From positions 1 to 6,236 of the forward strand of contig CAKTBC010000100.1 in the NCBI GenBank assembly GCA_934533005.1: DNA of 6,236 nucleotides, read 5' to 3'. The notes beneath the pieces were generated by a model. The model was not told the DNA's origin and searched no databases. It saw nothing but the letters and a program-made list of their open reading frames with translations. Below are positions 1-5,387 of the stretch, piece by piece. Both the position numbers and the translations under genes were made by a program. The DNA is from an uncultured Oscillospiraceae bacterium (GTDB lineage: Bacteria; Bacillota; Clostridia; Oscillospirales; Oscillospiraceae). How positions within the stretch are numbered: the stretch's first letter is position 1; the number at the start of each line of letters is the position of its first letter.

Positions 1-431
1 TCGTGGAGCGAGGTATCGCGCAGCGGCGAATCGTTGCAGAGAAAGTACGGGTTGCCGGTCTCGTCCGCCGTGCGCAGGCGCTGCTGAAAAGCGGCGTACT
101 CCGGCGTGTCCTCAAAGCGCGTGATCGGCGTGACGGCGGCCTGCTCCTCCGGCGCGGCTTCCGGCGCGCCGCCCTGCTCCAGGCGCAGCAGCAAGAGCGC
201 GGCGTCCTCCACGCAGCGGCAGAGAGCGTATTCCTCCTCCGGCACGCGCTCGCCGCAGATCTCTTCGAGATGCACCGCCACATCGAGACTGTCGAGACTG
301 TCGCCGCCGAGCTCGTCAAAGAAGTCGGCGGTGTCGGAGATCGCGTCCGTGTCGATCATCAGCGTCTGCGCGAACGTTTCGCGCACGAGCTCGCGCAGCT
401 CGCCAAGGCGTCTGGCTTCCTGTTCGTTCAT
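1..431 (-). CDS. ACP–alpha-oxoamine synthase fusion (C-terminus off window)
   Basis: Only the first 143 residues are present; the frame is open to base 1, so the gene continues outside. Residues 1-85 read as an acyl carrier protein: a helix-rich start, then LGGDSLDSLDVAVHLEE at 41-57, with Ser45 in the DSLD motif as the expected phosphopantetheine attachment site. A Pro/Ala/Glu-rich linker (about 88-103) follows. Residues 106-141 include FEDTPEY and TGNPYFLCNDSPLRDTS, which resemble the segment just before the PLP fold in alpha-oxoamine synthases (8-amino-7-oxononanoate synthase, 2-amino-3-ketobutyrate CoA ligase, serine palmitoyltransferase). Such enzymes condense an acyl thioester with an amino acid, losing CO2. 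The catalytic lysine is not in the window, so the second domain is inferred from its leading edge. The start has an AAGGAG ribosome site 8 nt upstream and lies 24 nt after the SDR stop, implying one operon. The ACP call is firm; substrate and product are unknown. Confidence 0.8.
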   Translation of the reverse strand, partial: MNEQEARRLGELRELVRETFAQTLMIDTDAISDTADFFDELGGDSLDSLDVAVHLEEICGERVPEEEYALCRCVEDAALLLLRLEQGGAPEAAPEEQAAVTPITRFEDTPEYAAFQQRLRTADETGNPYFLCNDSPLRDTSLH

Positions 432-455
432 GGGATAACTCCTTTCGGGGTGGTT

Positions 456-1253
456 TTAGTCGGCGTACATTTTGCCGAGAATGGCGTTGGCCGCCGTCGA
501 GGGCAGCAGCCGCATGAGAAAGATGACAAGCTGATATACGAACCCAACGGTGTAAAACACCTTCCGGCTCTTCGAGAGCGCCGCGCGGCCCAGCGCCGCG
601 CCGACGACCGAGGCAGGAACACCGCCGCGCTCGTCCTTTTCCATCTTCGCAACGCTGCGCGAGATGCGCCCGCCGTATTCTCCGTCTCCTGCAAAGCTGC
701 GCGCGCGGGCGTCGGTGAAGCCGGTGCGCGTGTCGCCGGGCATCACGGCGCTGATGCGGATGCCGTAAGGGCGAACTTCGTTGCCGACGGACAGCGTAAA
801 CGAGTTTATCGCGGCCTTGGAAACGGAATAATAGGTCTGGAAGGGAATGGGTGTCACGGCGGCGACGGAGCTCGTATTCACGATCCGCCCGCCGCGCTGC
901 GCGCGCATCACGGGCAGCACCGCGCGCGTGACGCGCACCATGCCCCAGAAATTGACCTCGAGCTGGCGTTTGGCCTCCTCAACGGACGTGAACTCCGCCG
1001 CGCCGGAAATGCCGAAGCCGGCATTGCTGAGCAAAATGTCGATGTGCCCCTCGGCCTCAAGAACCGTCTGCACCGCTGCCGCAACGGACGCTTCGTCCGT
1101 CACGTCCGCCGTCACATGGCGGACGGAGGCGCTGCCGCCGCTTCTTTCATGGCGGGAGAACTCGTACACCGTGCAGCCGTGCGCGGCAAGATATTCCGCC
1201 GCCGCCGCGCCGATGCCGGAGCTGCCACCCGTGACGATCGCGACCTGTCCCAT
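456..1253 (-). CDS. short-chain dehydrogenase/reductase (SDR)
   Basis: A 265-residue classical SDR, predicted to carry out NAD(P)H-dependent ketone/alcohol interconversion. The cofactor motif TGGSSGIG is at residues 8-15, SNAG (the NNAG variant) at 76-79, a conserved Asn at 101, the catalytic Ser at 129 and the YxxxK pair at Tyr142/Lys146, with MPG at 171-173. The active-site set is therefore complete. The C-terminus is unusual for a soluble SDR: residues 232-251 are strongly hydrophobic (VFYTVGFVYQLVIFLMRLLP), suggesting membrane association, as in some lipid-modifying SDRs such as 3-ketosphinganine reductases. AAGGAGG lies 8 nt before the ATG, and a near-consensus promoter lies about 60 bp upstream. 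The next gene, 24 nt downstream, encodes the ACP–oxoamine synthase fusion, so a role in reducing the resulting aminoketone is the simplest guess. A general oxidoreductase on another substrate cannot be excluded. Confidence 0.9.
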   Translation of the reverse strand: MGQVAIVTGGSSGIGAAAAEYLAAHGCTVYEFSRHERSGGSASVRHVTADVTDEASVAAAVQTVLEAEGHIDILLSNAGFGISGAAEFTSVEEAKRQLEVNFWGMVRVTRAVLPVMRAQRGGRIVNTSSVAAVTPIPFQTYYSVSKAAINSFTLSVGNEVRPYGIRISAVMPGDTRTGFTDARARSFAGDGEYGGRISRSVAKMEKDERGGVPASVVGAALGRAALSKSRKVFYTVGFVYQLVIFLMRLLPSTAANAILGKMYAD

Positions 1254-1313
1254 GGAAGGACCCTCCTTAACAATGTGGATAGTTAAAATTATTTATATAA
1301 AAAACTTGATGCA

Positions 1314-1342
1314 AGTATACTGCCGCGCGCTGCGCCTGTCAA
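1314..1342 (-). promoter_or_regulatory. promoter of the SDR–ACP/oxoamine synthase operon
   Basis: On the minus strand, TTGACA (bases 1342-1337) and TATACT (1319-1314) are separated by exactly 17 bp, close to the housekeeping sigma consensus. Transcription would start near 1307 and leave an AT-rich leader of roughly 50 nt before the AAGGAGG site and ATG of the SDR. Confidence 0.8.
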
Positions 1343-1348
1343 TAGAAC

Positions 1349-1371
1349 AAACGTACCGTGCACGTACATTT
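1349..1371. promoter_or_regulatory. candidate shared operator (inverted repeat)
   Basis: AAACGTAC, 7 bp, then GTACATTT: seven of eight positions per half-site are complementary, centred on base 1360. The inner spacer also contains the short palindrome CGTGCAC(G). It lies between the two divergent -35 boxes, touching the first base of the plus-strand one and ending 7 bp upstream of the minus-strand one, a position from which one regulator could act on both operons. Size and symmetry resemble operators of TetR-type dimers, but no such regulator is encoded in the window, so the binding protein is unknown. Confidence 0.4.
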
Positions 1372-1399
1372 TGACAAACGCGCGCCGGGGGCTTATGAT
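1371..1399 (+). promoter_or_regulatory. promoter of the M42 peptidase unit
   Basis: TTGACA at 1371-1376 and TATGAT at 1394-1399 with a 17-bp spacer. Expected transcription start is near 1406, about 25 nt before the ATG at 1431. The -10 box itself contains in-frame ATGs at 1395 and 1398, which therefore lie upstream of the likely transcript start and argue against a longer peptidase. Confidence 0.8.
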
Positions 1400-1430
1400 G
1401 TTGCCATCTCATAGAAAAGAGGAAATTTCC

Positions 1431-2471
1431 ATGATCGAATTTGACCGCCGTCAATTTGAAGAATATGCCCGCGCCGTATTCACGACCGACTCCCCCTCCG
1501 GCTGCACGGCCGAGGGGATCGCACTCATCAAAAAATATGTAGAGGAGCTCGGCTACACGACGCGCATCCACAACAAGGGAACGCTCGAAGTGGATGTGCC
1601 GGGACTCGATAACAGCAAAACCGTGGCGACCTCGGCGCACGTCGACACGCTGGGGCTGATGGTACGCAGCGTGAAGGGCGGCGGAACGCTCGCTCTTACA
1701 AAGGTCGGCGGGCCGATCTGCCCGACGCTCGACGGCGAATACTGCACGGTGCTCACGCGCGAGGGCAAGCGCTACAGCGGCACGATCCTCTCGCTTGCCC
1801 CGGCGGTGCACGTCTACCCGGACGCCGCAACGATGCCGCGCGATGTTGACCATCTTGAAGTCCGGCTCGACGAGGAAGTGAAAAGCGCCGAGGACGTCAA
1901 GGCGCTCGGCATCGATAACGGCGACTTTGTGTTCATCGATCCGAAGTTCACGATGACCGGATCGGGCTTTTTGAAGTCCCGGTTCATCGACGACAAGGCG
2001 AGTGCGGTGCTTTTGCTGCTCCTGCTGCGCTGGTGCAGCGAGAAAAAGGTGGCGTTCCGCCATCCGACGCGCATATACTTTGTCGTGTTTGAGGAGGTCG
2101 GCCACGGCGCGAGCGCGCTCGCGCGCGATATCGACGAGTTCGTTACGGTGGACATGGGCTGCGTGGGGCTCGATCTTGCGGGCAACGAATACGCGGTGTC
2201 CATCTGCGCGAAGGATTCCGGCGGGCCGTACGATTACGAACTCACGAATCGCCTCATCGCGCTCGCGAAAAAGCATGAGCTGCCGTACACCGTTGATATC
2301 TTCCCGTTCTACGGCTCGGACGTCGGCGCTGCCTGGCACGCCGGCGTGGACTGCAAGGGCGCGCTCATCGGCAGCGGCGTCTGCGCCAGCCACGGCATGG
2401 AGCGCACGCACGTAAAGGGACTCGAGGCAACGCTCAAGCTCATGTATCTCTATCTCTGCGGCGAGGATTAA
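1431..2471 (+). CDS. M42 family metallo-aminopeptidase
   Basis: A 346-residue protein with the layout of the M42 family (TET/glutamyl-aminopeptidase/FrvX-like), cytosolic dinuclear-metal exopeptidases that usually assemble into large oligomers and trim peptides to amino acids. Visible active-site elements are AHVD (His70, Asp72), FIDDKAS with the bridging aspartate at 187 or 188, FEEVG with catalytic Glu221 and metal ligand Glu222, VDMG with Asp241, and ERTHV with His327. All expected metal positions are present and the length is typical, so it should be active; the specificity is not readable. The ATG at 1431 is chosen because AGAGGA precedes it with 8 nt spacing and the promoter -10 covers the upstream in-frame ATGs. 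It is the first gene of a unit with the membrane coiled-coil protein 19 nt downstream. Sequences annotated as endoglucanase or FrvX in this family are usually peptidases. Confidence 0.92.
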   Translation: MIEFDRRQFEEYARAVFTTDSPSGCTAEGIALIKKYVEELGYTTRIHNKGTLEVDVPGLDNSKTVATSAHVDTLGLMVRSVKGGGTLALTKVGGPICPTLDGEYCTVLTREGKRYSGTILSLAPAVHVYPDAATMPRDVDHLEVRLDEEVKSAEDVKALGIDNGDFVFIDPKFTMTGSGFLKSRFIDDKASAVLLLLLLRWCSEKKVAFRHPTRIYFVVFEEVGHGASALARDIDEFVTVDMGCVGLDLAGNEYAVSICAKDSGGPYDYELTNRLIALAKKHELPYTVDIFPFYGSDVGAAWHAGVDCKGALIGSGVCASHGMERTHVKGLEATLKLMYLYLCGED

Positions 2472-2490
2472 AAAAGGGGGAGGGCTTTCG

Positions 2491-2982
2491 ATGGAGGAGT
2501 TGGAAAGAAAACGTCTGCATTGGCAGAAGGTGACGGCGATCGTGTGCGTGCTGCTGCTCATTGTTGTGACGGCGAGCTCGGCACTGGCCTTTATCAGTGT
2601 GCGGCGGTACGCCCCGCGCATCGAGCACATCGTCTCGCGGCTCGATACCGTAACGGCGGAGCTTGATGCGCTCGATACGGAGCGGCTCGTCGACACTGTG
2701 AACGGCCTTACGGAGCAGCTGGAGGCGGCGCAGCTCGCCGATACGCTCGATTCGCTGCGCACGATCGCCGCGCAGCTTGAGAAGGTAGACTGGGCATCGC
2801 TTGAGCAGAGCACCGGCGACATGCTCCGTCAGGCGCAGCGGAGCCTCACCGAGGCGGAAAAGGCGCTCACCGCCGTGAACGACGCTGCGGAGAAGCTTGA
2901 TGTGGAGGGTCTCAATACGGCGGTCACGGAGCTGCTCGCCGTTATGCAGCCACTCGCGGAATTTTTCGCGCGTTTCAAATAA
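2491..2982 (+). CDS. membrane-anchored coiled-coil protein, unknown function
   Basis: A 163-residue protein. A short charged N-terminus (MEELERKRLHWQK) precedes one strongly hydrophobic segment at about 14-36, then positive residues (RRYAPR), then an almost wholly helical, Leu/Ala/Glu/Asp-rich region to the end. With one transmembrane helix this suggests a single-pass protein carrying a coiled-coil or amphipathic-helix domain; which face of the membrane it occupies is not certain. The helical part shows a loose repeat of about 37-38 residues, marked by an Asp-x-x-x-Leu motif starting at residues 62, 100 and 137. GGAGGG at 2479-2484 lies 6 nt before the ATG, and the gap from the M42 stop is only 19 nt, so the two are probably cotranscribed. 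I do not recognise a named family; it loosely recalls DUF948-type membrane coiled-coil proteins. No catalytic motif is visible. Confidence 0.8.
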   Translation: MEELERKRLHWQKVTAIVCVLLLIVVTASSALAFISVRRYAPRIEHIVSRLDTVTAELDALDTERLVDTVNGLTEQLEAAQLADTLDSLRTIAAQLEKVDWASLEQSTGDMLRQAQRSLTEAEKALTAVNDAAEKLDVEGLNTAVTELLAVMQPLAEFFARFK

Positions 2983-3047
2983 GGTGAACCGGACAGGGAC
3001 GCTGAACGTCTGAGCTTATAGAACAAACCCAAAGGAGAAAAACCAAA

Positions 3048-3452
3048 ATGAAACGCTTTGTATCCCTGCTTTTGGCCGGAGTGCTTCTGCTCGCGCTCGC
3101 CGCCTGCGGCGGCAGCGTGAAAGATGTGCGGACGAAGGCCGTGGCGTCGGAAATGTACACGCAAAACGAGATCGACGCCGCCATCGACGTCATAAAGAAA
3201 GACTTTTCCCGCAGCTGGAAGGGCTGCACGCTCACCGAAATTTCCTACGCCGGAGACGAGGTCTCGCGCGAGCATCAGGACTGGGCGGACCGGAACGGGG
3301 CCGACGAGGTGCTCGTCCTCACATCGACGTTTGATGTGGCCGAGTCCGGCGCAAACCCCACGCTCAACCCGGGGCAGACGTACACTAACTGGATGTGGAT
3401 CCTTGTTCGCTCGAACGGCGGGGCGTGGCAGCACGTCGATCACGGGTATTGA
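3048..3452 (+). CDS. small secreted lipoprotein, unknown function
   Basis: A 134-residue protein with a lipoprotein signal: Lys/Arg at 2-3, a hydrophobic core at 4-19 and the lipobox LAAC with Cys20 followed by Gly-Gly. The mature protein would be lipid-anchored on the outer face of the cytoplasmic membrane. The mature part is about 115 residues and ends in NWMWILVRSNGGAWQHVDHGY-type sequence; the pattern of tryptophans followed by a terminal DHGY resembles small Firmicutes lipoproteins of the DUF4829 kind, an assignment made from memory and not certain. AAAGGAG at 3031-3037 lies 10 nt before the ATG. It follows the coiled-coil gene by 65 nt with no convincing promoter in between, so it may be read through from the peptidase promoter. 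It ends 18 nt before a strong palindromic terminator. Confidence 0.82.
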   Translation: MKRFVSLLLAGVLLLALAACGGSVKDVRTKAVASEMYTQNEIDAAIDVIKKDFSRSWKGCTLTEISYAGDEVSREHQDWADRNGADEVLVLTSTFDVAESGANPTLNPGQTYTNWMWILVRSNGGAWQHVDHGY

Positions 3453-3470
3453 TCCAAGAATAAAGGACAA

Positions 3471-3508
3471 AAAGAGAGCCGGTTTTCCGCGGAAAACCGG
3501 CTCTCTTT
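3471..3508. terminator. bidirectional intrinsic terminator
   Basis: A perfect 38-bp palindrome; each 19-nt arm contains GAGAGCCGGTTTTCCG or its complement, with no unpaired centre in the DNA. It sits between two converging genes (lipoprotein end 3452, LysR end 3522). Read on the minus strand the stem runs into a T-rich tract (CTCTTTTTGTCCTTTATT), a good terminator for LysR; on the plus strand the T's are part of the stem end, followed by GTGTATG, so that direction is somewhat weaker. Confidence 0.88.
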
Positions 3509-3521
3509 GTGTATGAAAATA

Positions 3522-4409
3522 TCAGTCGAACAGATGCACAAACGCCTTCTGCTCGGGCGTGAGCGTAATGCTGCGGTTCCAGATGAGATGCGCCTTGGAG
3601 ACGATTTCCGGACTGTCAATGCGCTTCATGATGAGTGTGGGGTCGGAGTTTTGGATCGCGGAGGTATACGGCGCGATGGCCACGCCAATCCCGGACGCCG
3701 CCCAGCTCAGCGACGAGGCGATATTGTCGTTCTGGCAGATGATGTTGGGGATGAAGCCCTGGCGGCGGCAGGCGTTGGTAAAGAGGTCGTAGTACCGCCG
3801 ATGGATGATGATGGGGGTCTCCTGCAGGCTGGTGAGCGCTACGACCTGCGCATCGTCGGCAGGGAAGAAGTTCGGCTTGCCGATGGCGGTGAAGTAATCC
3901 TGTCCGCTCTCGCCGAGGGCGGTGTCGCGGATGGGACGGGAACTGAATGCTCCGACGTTGAACGGCTCACGCACGATGCCGAAATCGACCACACCGGTGG
4001 CAAGCATATCGAGAATGCTCGTCGTGCTGCCCTCGTGGAGGACGAACTCCACGTGCGGGTAGCGCTCCTTGAGCTTGAGGACCTTGTCCGGCAGTACGCG
4101 GTTGCAGATCGAGGAGATCGTGCCAAGATGGATGGTGTACCGCTCTTCTTCGTTGGCCGACTGCATGAGCAGCAGCGTCTCGTTCACCTTGTCCATGATC
4201 TCGCGGGCGCGCTCGCGCAGCAGAATGCCCTTCGGCGTGATGATCATGTTTTTCTTGTCACGAATAAAAAGCTGGCAGCCGAGCTCCTCCTCCAGCCCCT
4301 TGAGCTGAAGACTCAGCGGTGGCTGAGAGATGCGCAGAGAGTTGGCGGCTTTGGTGATGCTGCCGTTTTCGGCAATGGCAAGAAAGTATTCGAGCTGCTT
4401 GAGCGTCAT
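3522..4409 (-). CDS. LysR-type transcriptional regulator
   Basis: A 295-residue protein of typical LTTR length. Residues 1-60 form the winged helix-turn-helix: MTLKQLEYFLAIAENGS, then SITKAANSLRISQPPLSLQL (17-36) as the recognition segment, then the LEEELGCQLFIRDKK wing. Residues from about 92 onward match the two-lobed effector-binding domain (HLGTISSICNRVLPDKV, DFGIVREPF, GIGVAIAPY). It is a cytoplasmic DNA-binding protein expected to respond to a small ligand, here unknown. It is transcribed divergently from yqeB–selD with 141 bp between starts, the usual arrangement for an LTTR and its target, so control of the selenium/molybdenum hydroxylase genes is likely but inferred. Whether it belongs to the selenium-associated LysR subgroup cannot be judged from sequence alone. 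GAGGAAG precedes the ATG by about 9-10 nt. The gene ends just before the shared terminator. Confidence 0.93.
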   Translation of the reverse strand: MTLKQLEYFLAIAENGSITKAANSLRISQPPLSLQLKGLEEELGCQLFIRDKKNMIITPKGILLRERAREIMDKVNETLLLMQSANEEERYTIHLGTISSICNRVLPDKVLKLKERYPHVEFVLHEGSTTSILDMLATGVVDFGIVREPFNVGAFSSRPIRDTALGESGQDYFTAIGKPNFFPADDAQVVALTSLQETPIIIHRRYYDLFTNACRRQGFIPNIICQNDNIASSLSWAASGIGVAIAPYTSAIQNSDPTLIMKRIDSPEIVSKAHLIWNRSITLTPEQKAFVHLFD

Positions 4410-4441
4410 GACAGGGCACTTCCTCTTTATATATCGATATT

Positions 4442-4456
4442 ATATGAATATCATAT
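4442..4456. promoter_or_regulatory. candidate LysR binding site over its own -10 box
   Basis: ATATGA-ATA-TCATAT is a perfect 6-bp inverted repeat with a 3-bp centre. It contains the T-N11-A spacing (T4443 to A4455) typical of LysR boxes and covers the LysR -10, a position suited to autorepression. A second short palindrome, ATATCGATAT, lies nearby at 4431-4440. AT-rich promoter DNA makes chance symmetry fairly likely. Confidence 0.4.
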
Positions 4457-4478
4457 GAAAAGATCGATAAAAAGTCAA
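4450..4478 (-). promoter_or_regulatory. promoter of the LysR gene
   Basis: On the minus strand, TTGACT (4478-4473) and TATGAT (4455-4450) with a 17-bp spacer. The start would fall near 4443, giving a leader of roughly 35 nt. The -10 box is embedded in the inverted repeat at 4442-4456. Confidence 0.75.
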
Positions 4479-4487
4479 GAGCCAATG

Positions 4488-4500
4488 GCCTTGACAAGGC
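4488..4500. promoter_or_regulatory. inverted repeat over the yqeB -35 box
   Basis: GCCTTG-A-CAAGGC, a perfect 6-bp repeat with one central base, contains the TTGACA -35 of the yqeB promoter. It is directly preceded by a smaller dyad, GCCA-A-TGGC (4481-4489), sharing two bases. A factor bound here would block or reposition polymerase. Possible roles are an operator or a small hairpin without function; the sequence does not decide. Confidence 0.35.
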
Positions 4501-4518
4501 GATATTCCATATTATACT
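4491..4518 (+). promoter_or_regulatory. promoter of the yqeB–selD operon
   Basis: TTGACA at 4491-4496 and TATACT at 4513-4518 with a 16-bp spacer. The expected start is near 4525, leaving about 25 nt to the ATG of yqeB with AAGGAG at 4537-4542. Confidence 0.8.
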
Positions 4519-4550
4519 GGTTTCAGAACCTATTCCAAGGAGAATAAATC

Positions 4551-5387
4551 ATGCTTGTAATGATAAAAGGCGCCGGAGACATCGCCTCCGGCATCGCGCT
4601 GCGCCTCTGGCGCGCAGGGATCAACGTTGTAATGACCGATCTTCCGAGGCCCTCGTCCATCCGCCGCAGCGTCTGCTTTTCCGAGGCGGTGTACCACGGC
4701 GAGACGAAGGTGGAGGAGGTGCGCGCCCGGCTTGCCGAAAACGCCGCGGAGGCGCTTTGCATGCTGAAGGAAAACATTTTGCCCGTCATCGTCGATCCGA
4801 AGGCGGAGAGCGCAAAGGAGCTTTGCCCGGACGTGATCGTGGATGCCATTCTCGCCAAGGACAATCTCGGCACCGCCATCACCGATGCGCCCGGCGTTAT
4901 CGGCGTCGGCCCCGGCTTCACCGCCGGGGAGGACTGCCACGCCGTCGTGGAGACGATGCGCGGCCATACGCTCGGTCGGGTGATCTGGTCGGGCAGCGCC
5001 GTTCCGAACACCGGCGTGCCCGGCAGCATCGGCGGTTATACGATCGAGCGCGTGATGCACTCGCCCTGCGCGGGAGAGTTCCACGCCCTGCGCCAGATCG
5101 GCGATACGGTCGAGGCGGGGGAGATCGTCGCCACCGTCGGCGGCGAGCCGCTGTACGCGAAGATCACCGGCACGCTCCGCGGTATCCTGCCGGAGGGCTT
5201 TGAGGTGCCCCGCGAACACTTTAAAAGCGCAGACGTCGATCCCCGCTGCCAGCTCTTCCACTGCTTCACCGCGTCCGATAAGGCGCTCGCCGTCGGCGGC
5301 GGCGTGCTGGAAGCCGTTTTAATGCTCACCTCTGCCGTCGGTACGGCAAGAAAACCGGAGAAACGAGGAGAAGACTATGGAAAATGA
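4551..5387 (+). CDS. yqeB: YqeB-type selenium-dependent molybdenum hydroxylase maturation protein
   Basis: A 278-residue protein matching the YqeB (EF2563) family, found in genomes with selenium-dependent molybdenum hydroxylases such as purine/xanthine dehydrogenases carrying a labile selenium. Its exact biochemical step is not established; it is thought to help mature the enzyme or its cofactor. Residues 5-16 (IKGAGDIASGIA) form a nucleotide-binding-like start, and VVMTDLPRPSSIRRSVCFSEAVY-type sequence at 26-48 is characteristic. VPNTGVPGSIGGY (151-163) lies in the middle. The segment 168-222 resembles a lipoyl-like barrel (DTVEAGEIVATVGGEP, then ITGTLRGILPEGF) without an obvious modified lysine, and ADVDPR (227-232) follows. 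AAGGAG lies 8 nt before the ATG. The last 11 nt overlap the start of selD, implying translational coupling and supporting a selenium role. Length is typical for the family and nothing is missing. Confidence 0.9.
   Translation: MLVMIKGAGDIASGIALRLWRAGINVVMTDLPRPSSIRRSVCFSEAVYHGETKVEEVRARLAENAAEALCMLKENILPVIVDPKAESAKELCPDVIVDAILAKDNLGTAITDAPGVIGVGPGFTAGEDCHAVVETMRGHTLGRVIWSGSAVPNTGVPGSIGGYTIERVMHSPCAGEFHALRQIGDTVEAGEIVATVGGEPLYAKITGTLRGILPEGFEVPREHFKSADVDPRCQLFHCFTASDKALAVGGGVLEAVLMLTSAVGTARKPEKRGEDYGK
5365..5370 (+). promoter_or_regulatory. ribosome binding site of selD
   Basis: GAGGAG lies 6 nt before the ATG at 5377 and inside the 3' end of yqeB. It decides the selD start at 5377 in preference to the in-frame ATG at 5395, which has no comparable site. 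Confidence 0.7.

Noticed and set aside
283..300. Tandem 9-bp repeat TCGAGACTG x2
   Set aside because: It encodes Ser-Leu-Asp twice in the ACP motif and aligns to ordinary ACPs without an insertion, so it is a coding coincidence.
3..1286. Long plus-strand open frame (427 codons) over the ACP fusion and SDR genes
   Set aside because: It is antisense to two well-supported genes with complete motifs; its product is Arg/Ala/His-rich without recognisable domains, and high GC content keeps the opposite strand free of stops.
1371..1430. Earlier in-frame starts for the M42 peptidase (TTG at 1371, ATG at 1395 and 1398)
   Set aside because: They coincide with the -35 and -10 promoter boxes and lie upstream of the expected transcript start; AGAGGA correctly precedes the ATG at 1431.
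1293..2822. Long minus-strand open frame (509 codons) opposite the M42 peptidase and part of the coiled-coil gene
   Set aside because: It crosses the divergent promoter region and two real genes, has Arg/Ala/Val/His-rich composition and no family resemblance.
2983..3047. Possible separate promoter before the lipoprotein (TTATAG near 3016)
   Set aside because: No acceptable -35 element lies at the right distance; the nearest candidate, CGGACA at 2990-2995, gives a 20-bp spacer.
3507..4547. Plus-strand open frame (346 codons) opposite LysR
   Set aside because: It begins inside the terminator flank and runs through the LysR promoter region; the opposite strand encodes a complete LysR protein.
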